A DNA stretch of 60,498 nt from Chara braunii. Lineage: Eukaryota; Streptophyta; Charophyceae; Charales; Characeae. How positions within the stretch are numbered: the stretch's first letter is position 1; each line of letters opens with the position of its first letter. Shown here one piece after another: positions 34,350-44,114 of this stretch. The notes beneath the pieces are model-generated. The model was given only the letters and a program-made list of their open reading frames with translations, ran no database searches and was not told where the DNA came from. The position numbers were made by a program, and so were the translations under genes. The stretch is from positions 940,627 through 1,001,124 of the forward strand of contig BFEA01000121.1 in NCBI GenBank assembly GCA_003427395.1. Reading direction: 5' to 3'.

Positions 34350-35340
34350 TCGGGCTCAGCGTGGATACCGAGCTTCGACTTTAGCGAAACCACCGCGAAT
34401 ACTGAACTCCGAACTTGGCCAACCACAGAGTTAAAGTTACAGAACTATAGAAGAGAGAAGGACGGCGCCAGAGCATAAGAACAACTCTTCACCGAACTTG
34501 GAACTAAGACGCGCGCAGGGTACAATCACGAAATTCGAAAGGAAAGAAAACTCTATCTGGCCATCTGCGCGGACCGAACTCGGTGTGGATACTGAATCTA
34601 GAGCTTAGTACAAAACCCGAAGAGAAAGAAGGCACGCAGAGTACAAAAAAAGGGAAAGGCTCTCGATTGCGAACTTGATTTGGTTACCGAATTTTGAGCT
34701 TAGTCACCCGCCAAGTACAGATACAGTACTAGAAAGGAAAGAAAACACTTTTCTGAGCTTGCGCGCGACCGCAAACTGAATTTCAAGCTCGGTCCCCCGC
34801 TGGGTAAACATACCGAATTTGAAAGAAAGAAAACCCTTCCGAACACCTGCGAGCAGGATTTTGAGCTTAGCCACCCTCCGCGTGCGGATACTGAACTGGA
34901 AAGGAAAGGGAGACTCTTTCTGAGCATACGAAAGACCTCGAACTTGGTATGAATCCCGACTTTCGAACTTAGTCACCCAACAAGTACAGATACACTTCCT
35001 GAGCTTACGAGCGACCGCGAACCGCACTTCGAACTTGGTCACTCGCCAAGCACAGATACAAAAAAAAAAAAAAAAAAAAACTTTTAGAGCTTACGAGCGG
35101 CCACGAACCGAACTTCGAACTTAGTCACCCACTAAGTACGGATACCGAGCTTGAAAGAAAGTTCCCTCAACGATGGCGGATAGAGTTTCGAAGTTAGCCC
35201 AACCGCTGAGCACGGATACAGTACTAGAACGGAGATCGAAACTCTTTGGAGCATTTGAACTACCGCCAATCTTAGTGATGGATACTGAGTTTCGAACTTA
35301 GCCAAGCGTTGAGAGAGAATACAGAATCCCCGACATCCGC
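34350..35340. repeat. about eleven degenerate ~75-bp repeats in 3' LTR of element 3
   Basis: Core close to GAACTTAGTCACCCRCYAAG followed by TACRGATAC, recurring at about 34,360, 34,575, 34,720, 34,800, 34,875, 34,985, 35,050, 35,137, 35,210, 35,277 and 35,315. The same series is in the other LTR at about 52.29-53.27 kb. Confidence 0.7.
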
Positions 35341-35929
35341 GCCCGAGCCGCGCAAGCCAGCGCGTAAGGGGGCGTCATACAAGGTCTTCAGTTGCAGCCC
35401 GTAGCTACCCCCCCTTCATTGGCCCGATGCTCTCGGTTTCCCCCTTTTTCTCTTCTGGTGCAGCCAGCGCGGCCTTTAACGCCCATGTCTCTCCCTCTCA
35501 CTTTCTCCCCTTCTCTCCTGCGCCCCGAGCGCGTGGTCACGGTCGAGCGGCCTGAAAACCAGTCTCACCCACTAGGACGTTCGCTGAACTTAGTGCGCCC
35601 GCTTCTCGTTCGTGAGTCCGCCCAGAGCTCCGACCGCTACCCTCTTGCGCCTCCCCCTCAACCAAGTCACCGCCCTCTGGCCGGTCGAAAACTTCCACCG
35701 ATCGGGCGCTAGAGCCCTAGGTCCTTCGTCAAGCCCGTTGCGCCACTGTGTGCATGGCCGGGGATCAGATTCGAGCGCGCGTTCTCCTTTCCACCGTCGC
35801 TGCCGAGCTCCGCCTTCTTCGACGAAGCCAACTCCTCTCTCTCTCCCTCTATCCCCCTCTCTCTCTCTCTCTTTCGGATGCCCCCTGCGCCTCCCGCATC
35901 GACTCGGCGACCTTTCTCTCTCTCTCTCC

Positions 35930-35936
<7 letters not shown>

Positions 35937-35991
<55 letters not shown>
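35937..35991. repeat. (CT)n microsatellite in 3' LTR
   Basis: Counterpart at 53,941-53,995 in the 5' LTR; surrounding bases differ slightly. Confidence 0.9.
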
Positions 35992-35996
<5 letters not shown>

Positions 35997-36528
35997 CCTC
36001 TCTCTCTCCCTCTCCCTCTCTCCGGCCGCTCCGTCCGTGACCCGTAACGACGACTACCTCTTCTTTTTCGAGCTGGCACCCTCGCTCTCTACCTCTCTCT
36101 CTCTTTCGTCCAAACGCTCCGATCGCAGCCCCGCGGAGAAGAGACGACCTTGTCCCTCTTGCTCCCTCTCTCGGGATGCCCCGAGCGCTGCTCGCGGAGA
36201 AGTGGCGAACTCCTTCCTTCCTCCCTCTTTGGACGCTTCGTGCGTTGCTCGCAGCGACGAGACTGCCCTCTTGCTGTGCCCGGCCTCTCTCTTTCTCCCC
36301 CCTTTCTCTCTCTTTCTCTCCCTCTCTCTTACTCTCGGACGCTCCGTGCGCACCGAGCGCTGATGACTACTCGTGTACTTAGCGCTCTTCCGACAGAGCC
36401 TCTCCCCCGTGCGTTCCGAAAAACTCCCCCGCTTGCGTGCCCCACCAGTCTCTGACCCTGCTTCTTATACTCTCTCTCTCCCTGTCCCACTCCAGATTCT
36501 ACCCAACAACTTTCCCACCCCATAGGCG

Positions 36529-37200
36529 CCAAGTTCTAAAATTTAACCAATTTTTTGGATTCCCACTCACTCTCCCCCCCTTGCTCGTTCCTCGTCAGTC
36601 CTCAGCTGACCCGCCTACGTCCCTCTTCCTCCAATAGAGTACTTCCTCCAACTGTCGTTTCAGATCCATGCACCACGGTAGCTCCGCTCGTGGCTCTCAC
36701 CTTTGCTCGACACTCCACCTCTCATTCCTTTCCTCGTAGACAGGGCCGTAGGCTATCTCCAACCGTTCCGCCACTCTCTTTCCCCCTCGTTCAACCCTTC
36801 ACTTCTCCCGCACCCCCCCCCTTTTACGATATTGTTTCCTTGTGCGGGGATCAAGAAAGACACGGCGCGCGCCCCTGCAAGTTCTAAATTTTTCCCAAAT
36901 TTTAGGATTCCCACTCTCTATCCGCCCCTCGTTCGTTCTTCGATCGTCCCCAGAGTACTCCCTCCTACCGCCTTTTCGGATCTCCGTGCCTCTGTAGTTC
37001 TGCGCGTGGTTCTCACCTTTGCTCGACACTCTATCTCTCACGCTTTTTCTAGTAGACACGGGCTATCTTCAACCGTTCTGCCACTTCCTTCGCTCCCCGT
37101 TCAAGCCTTCAATTCTTCTGCACCCCCGATATTGTTTCCTCGTCCGCGGATCAAGACGAACACGGGGAAAGTGCCCGCCCTCAATTTTGACCTGACTCTA
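36529..37200. repeat. 351-bp tandem duplication in the LTR of element 3
   Basis: AAGTTCTAAAATTT at 36,529 and AAGTTCTAAATTTTTCCC at 36,880 start two diverged copies sharing GCTCGACACTC, ATATTGTTTCCT and GGATCAAGA. Also present in the 5' LTR, so it arose before this insertion. Confidence 0.75.
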
Positions 37201-37275
37201 TCCTTCCCGACAGTTCTCAAGAGACCGCTAGCACGCACTCTCCGTCAACCGTTTTTTGGCAATTCTCAACTGGCA

Positions 37276-37291
37276 CCCTCCCCCCTATCCT
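37276..37291 (-). promoter_or_regulatory. polypurine tract of element 3
   Basis: Minus strand reads AGGATAGGGGGGAGGG immediately before the LTR start TGCCA. In LTR elements such a tract primes plus-strand DNA synthesis. Confidence 0.8.
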
Positions 37292-38596
37292 GCACACCCT
37301 TCCATTCGCTTCTCTCGACGTCCAGTTCCCGGGATCGATCAGCCTCGGCCACCCATCTCTCAGCTTTCTTGTCGACTCTCCCCTTACCTTTTGTCCATTA
37401 GAAGGCGCACTCGTCTTCTTTCCCCAACCGTTTTTCCCAGCCTTCTCTTCTGATTCCAGTCTGGCCGATCCCTTTCCAGTATTCCCACTTTGTTCTCGGA
37501 GGTCGTGGCCCGCCCCTTCCCCTGGTCAGAACGGCCGCACCTGTGATTTGCACAGCCATAGACAAAAACTCCATCCGCGGCCCGCCACTTGACGTTAGCC
37601 CTCAGTACCCCGTTGGTTCGTCGTCCCTTGCCCCTCCCAGGGATCAGTCGCCGACCTTGTCCCCTTTCGTAAGTCGATCACGCGGTACTCCCCCGATAGT
37701 CAGAGCTGCCATCTGGCCTATTTTCTCCATACATTTGCTCTGGCAACCAACTTGAGTCCGTAGTTCAAACACCCTCCCGGTGGACCTCCGATGGGTCGGC
37801 CGTCCCACTGTGTAGCCGACACGTCTAGGCGAGTAGTATCCCTCGGCCGGCCTCCTCCCACGCCCTTAGTTTGCTAGGGGAAGTCTCATGCTGCTGCCAC
37901 ATCCCTCGTATGACGAAGGATATGATGTCTCTCTCGGACCTCGGCATCGTAATGCACCCTGCTTTTGGTCCGACCAAGGCCCAGTCTGATGTACACCGCC
38001 CGTCTCGTATATTCCGCTTCTGACACCCGAATTTCAAGCTTTTAAGATCCGCTCAAGCCCGTTCGCGACCAAGTTCGGACCATTACTCCAGCCAATCAAT
38101 CGGGTTAGAATGGAGACCCGGATGTCCGAAGACATCCGTAAACATCATACCCACATGCATTCAATCGTCAGACTCACACAAAAATAGCAAAAGGAAAGAA
38201 AAAACAATTTTTATTTTAAGGAAAAAACCCATTGGCTAGTAGGCAGCCGCCCGACAACCAGCCCACACCCCAATTCTCGCTGTCCCCGGCGAGCCTTTTT
38301 CGTGACCCCTTCCTTTTTAACCGTTGCCCCTCGCCCAATGAAAAGTTTCTCCCTTTTCAACCCATTTCCCAGACTTGACCCTACTGTCTCGTCACGACGG
38401 CATCCATGCCCCGCGGCACATCCCTACCTTATGACACCGGTCTACGGTACAATATCCTCTCACGATCCCGACTCATTGCCCCTTATGAACCCCGTTTTTC
38501 TAACTATGGTACATTATGGTACAAATTTCCCTTCAACATATCACTTTTTTCGGACCACGTTTTCCTAACTATGGTACACCATTCTCCTCCCCCTTT
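37292..38596. other. 3' untranslated part of element 3, no gene seen
   Basis: About 1.3 kb between integrase and PPT. It includes an A/T-rich patch at 38,180-38,220 and a short direct repeat (TAACTATGGTACA at about 38,501 and 38,567). No motif recognised. Confidence 0.6.
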
Positions 38597-38941
38597 TTAC
38601 GCCCGCCTCCGTCTCCTCATCCTCTTCTCGCGCCTCTCTCTCTTTCGTTTTCTCTCCTCTCTCTCACGTTTGAGTCTCAGGGTCTTTCTTGACGCATTCC
38701 TTCTTTCGTTCAACCTGCGTTTCCTCAATCGGCAAGTATCTCCGTCATCCTCCCTCGGTCGTTTCTTCTTCTTAGCGGTCTTTGGTAGGGCAGTTTTCCG
38801 GACCTTATACCCTTTCTTTGGGGGTCGAGAAGAGGCTCCTTGTTTGGAGGTCCCCCCTTTTTCGTGGGTTACGCTCACCTTTGTGTCAATAACTTCTTTT
38901 CCTTTCTGCACGGCTCTTCCCCAAGGGTTCCTCTTGATCAA
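38597..38941 (-). pseudogene. basic C-terminal extension of integrase (frameshifted)
   Basis: An open frame beginning IKRNPWGRAVQKGKEV that overlaps the last four bases of the integrase frame in a different phase. The last 60 residues are almost all K and R (RKREREERKRKRERREK). It probably continued the integrase as a basic tail before a frameshift at the TTTT just before 38,938. No chromodomain is visible. Basic tails on integrases usually contact nucleic acid or act in nuclear import; here that is inference. Confidence 0.5.
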
Positions 38942-39924
38942 AAGATGTTGAGACGAGCCCCCGAGATAGGGTCCCGTAGCCTACTCCCATTTAATTCCGC
39001 GAGCATGTAAGCCCCCCCATCCAGTCTCTTTAGGACCTTATATGGCCCCATCCATCGGTTCGCCAATTTCCGGCTCCAGGTCTTTTCTAGTGACGAATCG
39101 TACATCAGTACTAGGCCGTTCACCCCTATCGGCGCCTTTCGGACCTGCAGATTTTTGTCCCACCTATCCTTTCCTTTCACCCTTTCTCTCTCGACGTTCT
39201 CACTGGCCGCGATTACCCCGGTATCCAAGTTCTCGGCTATTTGTTGTATCCGTGCCTCCAACAGTTCATCCCTAGTCATGTTGGTTTTCCACGAGACACT
39301 CGTCCAAGTGTCGACGTGGAACTCAATGGGTAGGGGACAATGCCTACCGAACCAAAGCGTGTAAGGAGGGTACCTCGTACTGGACGTGACCGTGATATTA
39401 TCGGCCCAAACCGCGTACCGCAAATACTTCGGCCATTGTTCCGTGCGACCCCTGCACCATTTTGCTAGGCCGTCTACAAGCGTTTGGTGCCCCCTTTCTA
39501 CTGGCGCATTGCTTTGGGGGTGATAAGCGGTCGTGTAGACCGCCCCAATTCCTGCCTTCTCCAATAACCCTTTGACCTTCTGGCTCAAGAACTCTGGTCC
39601 CCTATCCATGACCACCCTCCCGACACACCCGTATCGTGCGATATACTCAAGGAGAAAATCGCTTACCTCCTCCGCTGTCTTCTTCTTAATGGCCTTTGCT
39701 TCTACGAATCCGGTGAGGTCATCTCGGGCGTTGATTATATACCGAAGTCCGCCGACCCCTTTTGGCATGGTCACTAAGTCTACATGGACCTTCTCACCCG
39801 GAACCGTAGGAAGCGAGGGAACTAAAGGCTCCTTGTATCGAACCGTCGCCCTCTTCTGGCAAGCCTCACACGTTGAACAGTACTTTTCTACTTCCGTCTA
39901 TTGCCCGTCTCACCAATAAAGCCT
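38938..39924 (-). pseudogene. pol (IN): integrase, catalytic core and GPY/F domain
   Basis: The minus-strand reading begins at RLYW (39,924), has a stop at the WD junction and another just before TEVEKYCSTCEACQKR (CX2C half of the HHCC zinc site), then stays open to 38,938. Catalytic residues: D in VHVDLVTMP, D in VVMDRGPEF, E in NAPVERGHQ; the last two are separated by exactly 35 residues (D-35-E). A GPY/F-type C-terminal domain follows (WMGPYKVLKRLDGGAYML). The other half of the zinc site (HDGVVGGHRG) lies on the plus strand in the adjacent inverted segment. The enzyme would insert element cDNA into chromosomes. Core intact, N-terminus disrupted. Confidence 0.9.
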
Positions 39925-40578
39925 GAGAGTAGGACCTTAAACCCCACCGAGCGGAATTATAGCCAGTCCAAAAAGGAAGTGTTAGGGGTATTGCATTGCC
40001 TGAAGGCTTTCCGGCATTACCTATACGGGCGACGATTTCTCCTGAGAGTGGACCCGACTGCAGTGGTCGCAGTCCTTCAAAAGGATTTTTCGCTGACCGA
40101 TCCGACCATCGCCCGATGGATGATACACATTAGGCTTTACGACTATAGGGTCGAGAGGATATCGGGGACCAAGAACCAGGTCGCGGACGGATTGTCCCGG
40201 CTTCCCATTCGTGAGGAGGACCTAGCTAGGCTTAAGGAGGAAACGGTGACAGTGGCCGAAGGGGGGATAATAAAAGTCACCGTGAATCAAGCACGGGTAG
40301 CAATGAGCAATCGGGGAGAGGAAGGGACCCCAAGGACCTTCCTCACAAATCTCTATGACGGAAAAATACCGGGACATAGGACTGTACTTAGCCGGTAGGG
40401 AAACAGGGACCGAAAGAATCCGGCAAGAGGCACTGGGCTATTGCCTACGAGGAGGCCATCTCTTCAAGAGACCCACCAAGTTTGCGATACCCATGAGGGT
40501 ACTGTGCGATCCGGAGGAAAGAAGGGCGGTCATAGAGGAACTCCACGACGGGGTCGTTGGAGGCCATAGGGGGGTGAA
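39925..40578 (+). pseudogene. pol (RH-IN linker): inverted pol segment: RNase H C-terminal part plus integrase HH zinc half
   Basis: On the plus strand, opposite to the rest of pol. The frame starts ESRTLNPTERNYSQSKKEV, with E of KKEV, D of LRVDPTAV and D of KNQVADGLSR as RNase H active-site residues. It then passes a linker and ends with the first half of the integrase zinc site (EELHDGVVGGHRG). After 40,355 the frame changes. Left break is at 39,924/39,925 and right break at about 40,576-40,582, each in the middle of a protein domain, so this is a secondary inversion and not a separate gene. Confidence 0.88.
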
Positions 40579-40797
40579 GGGTAAAGGTCTCTCCCTCCCC
40601 TCTCCATCCTTTTGAGACAAGAGGTCTCCGACCGAGTTAGGCCCCGCGTCGGTGGACACTATAAATGGGCGGCTCTCCTCGTCTTCGAAGAATGGAACTC
40701 TTAGGACCTGTCCCCCTTCCCGGAATTCCTCTTTCAGGGCTTCCATGGCCGAGGCATGTTCCTCCCCCCAAACCCATCCTTCCGTTTTCCTAAGCAA
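40579..40797 (-). pseudogene. pol (RH): RNase H, N-terminal part
   Basis: Follows the RT in the same frame after one in-frame TGA (40,798-40,800). Has WVWGEEHASAMEALKEEF and FIVSTDAGPNSVGDLLSQ, whose D is the first RNase H active-site residue. It ends at RERPLPF, where the inversion begins; the minus-strand reading beyond that point is an artefact of the inverted DNA. Confidence 0.85.
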
Positions 40798-41970
40798 TCA
40801 TCTAAGGGGTTCTCCTTTCTCACCGTAGGCTTTTATGAAGATTCTCCAGTAGCCCACAACCCCTAGAAACTGCCTGACCTCCGTTATGGACTTGAGTGGC
40901 GACGGCCAGGTCATCAATTTCACAAATTTCTCGGGATCGGACCTCCGCCCATTTTTGTCGCAGATGAACCCTAGTATCTTAATGGATGATACGCCCCAAC
41001 GACTCTTGGTACCGCTCACCGTGAGGTTAGCATCGTCTAATTTCACAAGGATATTTTTGACATCTCTCATATGGTCTACGACGAACCTTCTTACCCCGGG
41101 AAAGGCCTCCGTCTCATCCCTTTCGACCGACCCCTTTATCGGGAAGTCGTCAAGGAAGACCTCCACCTTTTCAGGTATGAACTCCTTGAGGACTGCAATC
41201 ATGGCCCTCTGGAATACTGCCACGCCGTTCGTCCACCCCATGGGTACCACCATCATTTGGACCAGCCCTAGTGGCGTATGCATGGCGGTCATGTGCCTAT
41301 CGCGATAGTCTAAGGGAATCTCGTCATACCCTGAGAAGAGATCGCAGATCGAGTATATCGAGCGACCCGCCGATCCTTCCGCTAGCAAGTCAGCCTCGAG
41401 TATAGATCCTACGTCCGTTATGGTGACCGCATTGGTCCTTTGGAGGTTTTGAATCCATCTTAGTTTGTTGCTACCTCCCTTTCTCAGAAAGAACCACTTA
41501 TTAGAGTAAGCACTCTCACAACGCTCTGAGACGAAGGTCCTAATGTTCTCCTTGATAAAAGCCACTATCTCTTCCTTCTCCTTTTGAGCATACTTCCACT
41601 GGGGCCTATCTTTCCAAGGTACGTGGGGAATCGTGTGGATCCGGACCGACTTAGCATACCTTGGGTCGATTCTTCCTCTCTCCGAGTCATCAAAGGCAAT
41701 GGCGTTATCGCAGCTTCTTAGGGTCATTACCACGAACTTCCTCTCCTTGCCATCCCCTATATCCATCTTAGCCAACCGATCGGCCGTAATCCTTTGCACC
41801 TCAGTCTCTTTTCTTTTCCGGATGATATCGGCAATCTCTTCCTCCGATATCGTAGCCTCCCCCGTTCTATCCCGGCTGACCGCGGCGGGTTTTACCTTTT
41901 CCGCCACAGTTTTGTGCTTCTTAACGCTGCCGGCTAGGGGGATTCCTCCAAAAAAGACAACCTTACACAT
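40798..41970 (-). CDS. pol (RT): reverse transcriptase, 390-codon open frame
   Basis: Open throughout. N-terminal linker is rich in charged residues (ISEEEIADIIRKRKETEV). RT blocks in order: SNKWFFLRKGGSNKLRWIQN, SICDLFSGYDEIPLDYRDRH with the first catalytic D, TAMHTPLGLVQMMVVPMGWT, VAVFQRAMIAVL, VEVFLDDFPIKGS with the DD pair, then ILGFICDKNGRRSDP and the connection start REVRQFLGVVGYWRIF-like (EVRQFLGVVGYW). FLDD replaces the common Y(V/L)DD. The enzyme copies element RNA to DNA. The start shown is the upstream stop boundary; pol is probably made as part of a polyprotein. The frame ends with a TGA that looks secondary. Confidence 0.92.
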   Translation of the reverse strand: MCKVVFFGGIPLAGSVKKHKTVAEKVKPAAVSRDRTGEATISEEEIADIIRKRKETEVQRITADRLAKMDIGDGKERKFVVMTLRSCDNAIAFDDSERGRIDPRYAKSVRIHTIPHVPWKDRPQWKYAQKEKEEIVAFIKENIRTFVSERCESAYSNKWFFLRKGGSNKLRWIQNLQRTNAVTITDVGSILEADLLAEGSAGRSIYSICDLFSGYDEIPLDYRDRHMTAMHTPLGLVQMMVVPMGWTNGVAVFQRAMIAVLKEFIPEKVEVFLDDFPIKGSVERDETEAFPGVRRFVVDHMRDVKNILVKLDDANLTVSGTKSRWGVSSIKILGFICDKNGRRSDPEKFVKLMTWPSPLKSITEVRQFLGVVGYWRIFIKAYGEKGEPLR

Positions 41971-42191
41971 CCACCAAATTCCTCCTCCTCGTCCTCCTTC
42001 TCGTACCCCGTACCGTTAATCACGATCCTATCCCCTACATCTTCGACCTCCAATTGGTCTCTCTTGGGTCCCTTATCCGTCAAGGGCACCTCCTCTAGAT
42101 GGACTCGGCACACCCTCGACTGGCTTCCCTTGCGTCTAGCGATGCTGGTCCGGTTACGCTCATCTTGTGCGTCTACGGTCTTTAGGACCAC
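41934..42191 (-). pseudogene. pol (linker): protease-RT linker
   Basis: Continues the protease frame after one in-frame TGA (42,192-42,194). Basic at the start (RNRTSIARRKGSQSRVCR) and acidic near the end (GYEKEDEEEEFGG). A frameshift next to 41,970 separates it from RT. Confidence 0.6.
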
Positions 42192-42831
42192 TCAGATTCC
42201 ATCCGGACTCTGGATTGAGAGGGTCTGACTTCCATCCGGTAAATCAACCGTGGTAGCGTGAACCGCGCTTAGCCAGGTCCTACTGAGGATCAACTCGGAG
42301 GAGCACTCTTTTACCGAGAAGATCGGGATCGTGGTCTCTACGCCAGCGACCTCAATTACGGGGCTATGACACACTCTTTCCGCCGGTTGCAGCTTGTTAT
42401 CGGCCACTACCATTAACATTGATACCCCTCGATCTATCTCCAAGCCTAGCTCCCGCGCGATGGAGTCCCTACACACCGTAGACTCGGACCCATTGTCTAC
42501 TAGAGCCCTCATCTTCTTCCCACTTACCACTGCTTGGAGCTGGCCACTTCCTAGCACATAGAACTTTTTGGCCTCTTCACCTGAGAAGAACTTGGCAGGC
42601 AGTTCCTCCATGGTAATGCCGGAGGCTTGTACTTCTTCCTTGGCTGGTCCTTCCACCGGCATAGTGGGCCCTCCGGCGAGCGGGACTCTTACCTTCCTCG
42701 TGATGCTTAGGAGTTCCTCCCTGACGCTTTGTTGGCAGCTAGATATTCCAAAAGTGTGCACTGCATAGGCTGCATCAGGGTTCTCCTAAGGGGGGCTACC
42801 GTGTCTATCTCATCCAGAGTACATCTCATTT
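42192..42831 (-). pseudogene. pol (PR): aspartic protease (retropepsin)
   Basis: Begins in one frame with MRCTLDEIDTVAPLRR and CTLLEYLAANKAS (42,831 to about 42,725), then shifts to the frame 42,761-42,192 with REELLSITRKVRVPLAG. The active-site motif is ALVDNGSESTVC, with DNG where most retropepsins have DT/SG; a late ELILSRTWLSAVHA matches the usual second hydrophobic motif. The enzyme would cut the Gag-Pol polyprotein. One frameshift and one terminal TGA separate it from its neighbours. Confidence 0.82.
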
Positions 42832-43380
42832 CGAACTTTTGAGTCCCCTCTTCTTAGACGATTTGGGTGAGGTGGGCTCTTCCTTCTTCTCTTCCACAGC
42901 TTTGGCATCGGCCATCGGTTGGTCGTTGTCTCCGCTCCTTACTCCCGCATCCTCCGTCACGCTCTCTTGGCTCTTGGACGTCTCGGCCCCAACCTGTGTT
43001 CTCACCCTTAGGCAAGGCCTCTCTTCTTCAGGTTGGGTCTCTATGAACTTGATGCTGGACATCTGGGGCTCCCTAATGGACACCCCCCCGGGCAACTTCG
43101 TCATTTGGATATGGGATGTGTTGGAGGAGTTCCCTATTTCCGGTTTCTTCCCCAGCCTAGCTTCCTGGAGGGTCACCCTCTTGTCCACGTTCACCTTCAT
43201 TGATGGGTAAAAGGAGACCGCCTCTCCGCTATCTCCCCATACTACCCATTTGTTCTCATTTAGCTTCACTACTCCCAACCTTAAGGCTTACGTAAGATAG
43301 GGACAGTCCCTTTTGATGTGACTTTCCTCATTGCAATAAACACACCCGCTTCGAGCCTGCAGGTTGTTGGGATGCACACC
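42826..43380 (-). pseudogene. gag (NC): gag nucleocapsid: CCHC zinc knuckle and gag-pol linker
   Basis: A CCHC knuckle, CVYCNEESHIKRDC (43,303-43,344), has perfect CX2CX4HX4C spacing. An in-frame TAA follows at 43,288-43,290. The same frame then continues as 150 open codons: VVKLNENKWVVWGDSGEAVS, then a S/E/K-rich tail ending SPKSSKKRGLKSSK. The knuckle binds RNA during packaging. It is in a different frame from the capsid ORF, so a frameshift lies between 43,431 and 43,380. Confidence 0.85.
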
Positions 43381-43430
43381 CCCTTGGGCGGCAGTGGCTA
43401 AGGGTGCAGGGGAAGCCGGTGGTGGTGGTG

Positions 43431-44114
43431 CTAGTGGTGGTGGCGCCCTAACCTCTGGTCATGGCCCTTCCAATGGGAATTCCCCCAATCGGAACCACAA
43501 TTCCCCCCTATTTCTCGACCATTCCTCCAACCTCCTTGTCCTCCCGATTCGTTCCTCCATCCTGTCGGCCGTTCTCCCCACCGGCGACCAGGTGGACCCG
43601 GGGGCGGTCTATTGCTCCCCCTTGGGCCATTGTTCTGCGTGCCTCGCATGTTGCGGAGTGCCATGTCCAAGGTCTCTTTCATGTACTCCCTCACATCCAC
43701 TCCTCCCCCTGTGAAAACCACCTCTGCGACTTTCTCGAAATTGGCAGAATCTCTCGGGGCCTTTTTAAGGACCTCTTTCCTTTTTTTCTCGGGTAGGTGC
43801 AGCATGAACATCACGCACCTATCCACTTCAAACAGCATCCCCCTATCCACTAGGGCTTGGGACAGGCGCTTGAACCAACGGGTGAAGGCCACCAAGCTCT
43901 CCCGTTCTCCCCTTGTAATTCGCCGCAAACCCTTCACGGTAGGGATCAGATCATCACAGGCGAAAGTCTGCAATAGACTCGCCCTGAAGGTCCTCCACCG
44001 TCCGTCAGCGGGGTAGATAGCCCGAATCACAGGGTCTAACTCGGGGTCCGAGTGCTGGATGAAGTAGTCGATCCACTCTCTTTCGGAGAATATTTTACGG
44101 TAAGCATAACTTTC
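43431..44114 (-). pseudogene. gag (CA): gag capsid region of element 3
   Basis: Same frame as the upstream gag ORF, separated from it by a single TGA (44,115-44,117). Reads ESYAYRKIFSEREWIDYF, DPELDPVIRAIYPADGRWRT, ESLVAFTRWFKRLSQAL, VDRCVMFMLHLPEKKRKEVL. This is the typical retrotransposon capsid (UBN2/Retrotrans_gag-like) pattern. A glycine/arginine-rich stretch with HWKGHDQRLGRHHH follows. It matches the gag of element 1. Confidence 0.85.

Larger units (their letters stand above)
33821..37275 (-). repeat. 3' LTR of element 3
   Basis: Aligns with 51,752-55,273. On the minus strand it starts TGCCAGTTGAG at 37,275, right after a purine tract, and ends CGCCAACA at 33,821. Contents: degenerate ~75-bp repeats (34.35-35.34 kb), an A20 run (about 35,059-35,078), a (CT)n run, and a 351-bp tandem duplication. 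ORFs inside are pyrimidine-run shadows. Confidence 0.9.

Noticed and set aside
37980-38030. TGTCAG on the minus strand at 38,025 as the start of the 3' LTR of element 3
   Set aside because: The homology with the 5' LTR ends at about 37,275, where a polypurine tract meets TGCCA. The 38,025 site has no purine tract and no counterpart near 55.3 kb.
41934-42191. Ogre-type intron between protease and RT
   Set aside because: The interval is short and coding-like throughout, with only one TGA and one frameshift; no splice signals of intron size were found.
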